Virus record (IMG/VR): IMGVR_UViG_3300042197_004933
Span: 1 to 32,821 of that record
Direction: 5' to 3' (one strand)
DNA length: 32,821 nucleotides
Origin: a virus
Position numbers and translations under genes: made by a program
Shown here: positions 32,108 to 32,821 of the stretch, piece by piece
How the letters are laid out: every line of letters begins with the position of its first letter
How positions within the stretch are numbered: position 1 is the stretch's first letter
The notes under the pieces: model-generated
Database searches by the model: none
What the model saw: the letters and a program-made list of their open reading frames with translations, nothing else
Told to the model about the DNA's origin: nothing

Positions 32108-32821
32108 ATGCTTAGAATCGCCCACACGGCGGACATCCACATTCGTGCACTGTCCCGCCACGACGAGTACAGACAGGTCTTCAAGGCGTTCATCGAGGAC
32201 TGTAGGTCCCAGGCGGTGGACCACATCTTCATTGGTGGCGACATCTTCCATACAAAGGTGACCGGAATCTCACCGGAGTACATCGAACTCCTCACCTGGT
32301 GGTTGACCGAGATGGCGAAGGTGGCACCCGTCCACATGGTCCTCGGTAATCATGATGGAAACCTTGTAAATTTGTCTCGACAGGATGCTGTCACACCCAT
32401 TGTGGAAGCGATGGCCAACCCACGTGTCTTCCTCTATAAAAAGTCAGGTGTCTATAACTTCACACCAGGATACAACTGGTGTGTATTCTCGTGCTTCGAT
32501 GAAGAAGGCTGGAAGAACGTCTCTCCTGTTCCTGGCGACGTCAACATCGCGACCTTCCACGGCCCTGTCAGAGGATCTGTGACTGAGACAGGATGGGACA
32601 TCGATGAAGAGAACATCACGGCAGATTACTTCAAAGATTACGACTTCTGCATGCTTGGAGATATTCACAAGCAGCAGTTCCTCGGCTACAGGGACGGTAA
32701 GCCTTGGATAGGCTATCCTGGGACACCGATTCAACAGAATTATGCCGAAGAATTGAACCACGGTTACTATCTCTGGGAGATAAAGAATTCTTCTGATTGG
32801 TCTGTCGTCAACCGTCCACTT
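32108..32821 (+). CDS. SbcD/Mre11-like nuclease (T4 gp47 type), truncated by window edge
   Basis: An open frame of 238 codons running off the end of the window. Metallophosphatase motifs are in order: HTADIHI (6-12), GGDIFH (about 44-49), LGNHDGN (about 79-85), ATFHGP (around 153) and LGDIHK (around 186). These are the metal ligands of the SbcD/Mre11/gp47 family. The partner is normally an SbcC/gp46-type ATPase, expected just downstream. Together they resect DNA ends in recombination-dependent replication and can degrade host DNA. The 5' part is GC-rich and the last ~180 bases AT-richer. Family length is typically 300-400 residues, so roughly a quarter to a third is probably missing. Confidence 0.9.
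   Translation, partial: MLRIAHTADIHIRALSRHDEYRQVFKAFIEDCRSQAVDHIFIGGDIFHTKVTGISPEYIELLTWWLTEMAKVAPVHMVLGNHDGNLVNLSRQDAVTPIVEAMANPRVFLYKKSGVYNFTPGYNWCVFSCFDEEGWKNVSPVPGDVNIATFHGPVRGSVTETGWDIDEENITADYFKDYDFCMLGDIHKQQFLGYRDGKPWIGYPGTPIQQNYAEELNHGYYLWEIKNSSDWSVVNRPL

Noticed and set aside
1-32821. tRNA genes, CRISPR arrays, insertion sequences or attachment sites
   Set aside because: No cloverleaf-like segments, regularly spaced repeats, transposase or integrase motifs were found by eye. Short tRNA-like elements cannot be fully excluded without a covariance search.

Overview
The window looks like part of a large tailed-phage (Caudoviricetes) genome with T4-type replication and head genes. The phage call rests on gene content: a DnaG-like primase, an SbcD/gp47-like nuclease, a RuvC-like resolvase, a PIN-PhoH protein, a TnsA/gp4-like nuclease, and about 15 kb of very large virion proteins packed with little or no spacing. 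No integrase, tRNA, CRISPR array or insertion sequence was seen. The host cannot be named. Strong GAGG-type ribosome sites suggest a host with ordinary anti-Shine-Dalgarno usage, and the gene set resembles marine myoviruses (inference from memory of such genomes).

Layout. (1) 1-5833, minus strand: a tightly coupled six-gene glycan cassette whose neighbours overlap by 1-4 bases. Transcription starts near 5833. It holds a fused two-domain glycosyltransferase, a GT2 and a GT4 glycosyltransferase, a small unknown protein, a class I methyltransferase and a kinase-methyltransferase fusion. (2) 5893-8542, plus: a tail-anchored coiled-coil protein, a shortened and divergent GroEL-like chaperonin, and three small unknowns including a zinc-ribbon protein. 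(3) 8542-13151: a ClpP-like protease, an XPD/DinG-type helicase with Fe-S cysteines, a histone H1/Hc1-like protein ended by a strong terminator, a lysine-rich small protein, a minus-strand sigma region-4 mini-protein, and PIN-PhoH. (4) 13198-28421: seven virion structural proteins, including 895, 1414, 679 and 839 residue proteins with fibronectin III-like and LamG-like parts. (5) 28421-32821: TnsA/gp4-like nuclease, a second methyltransferase, RuvC-like resolvase, primase, a membrane protein, and an SbcD/gp47 nuclease cut by the window edge.

Base composition is two-toned. Replication-type genes carry GC-rich, CTC/GAG/CGA-rich codons (about 55-60% GC in hand-counted lines). Structural and glycan genes are AT-richer (about 35-43%). 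Several switches fall inside genes, so the mosaic is not simply gene by gene.

Most noteworthy: a cassette that could build a glycan and cap it by phosphorylation plus methylation, in the manner of the E. coli O9a chain terminator WbdD; the degenerate chaperonin that seems to have lost its ATP-binding loops; and the Cys-rich sigma region-4 mini-protein.
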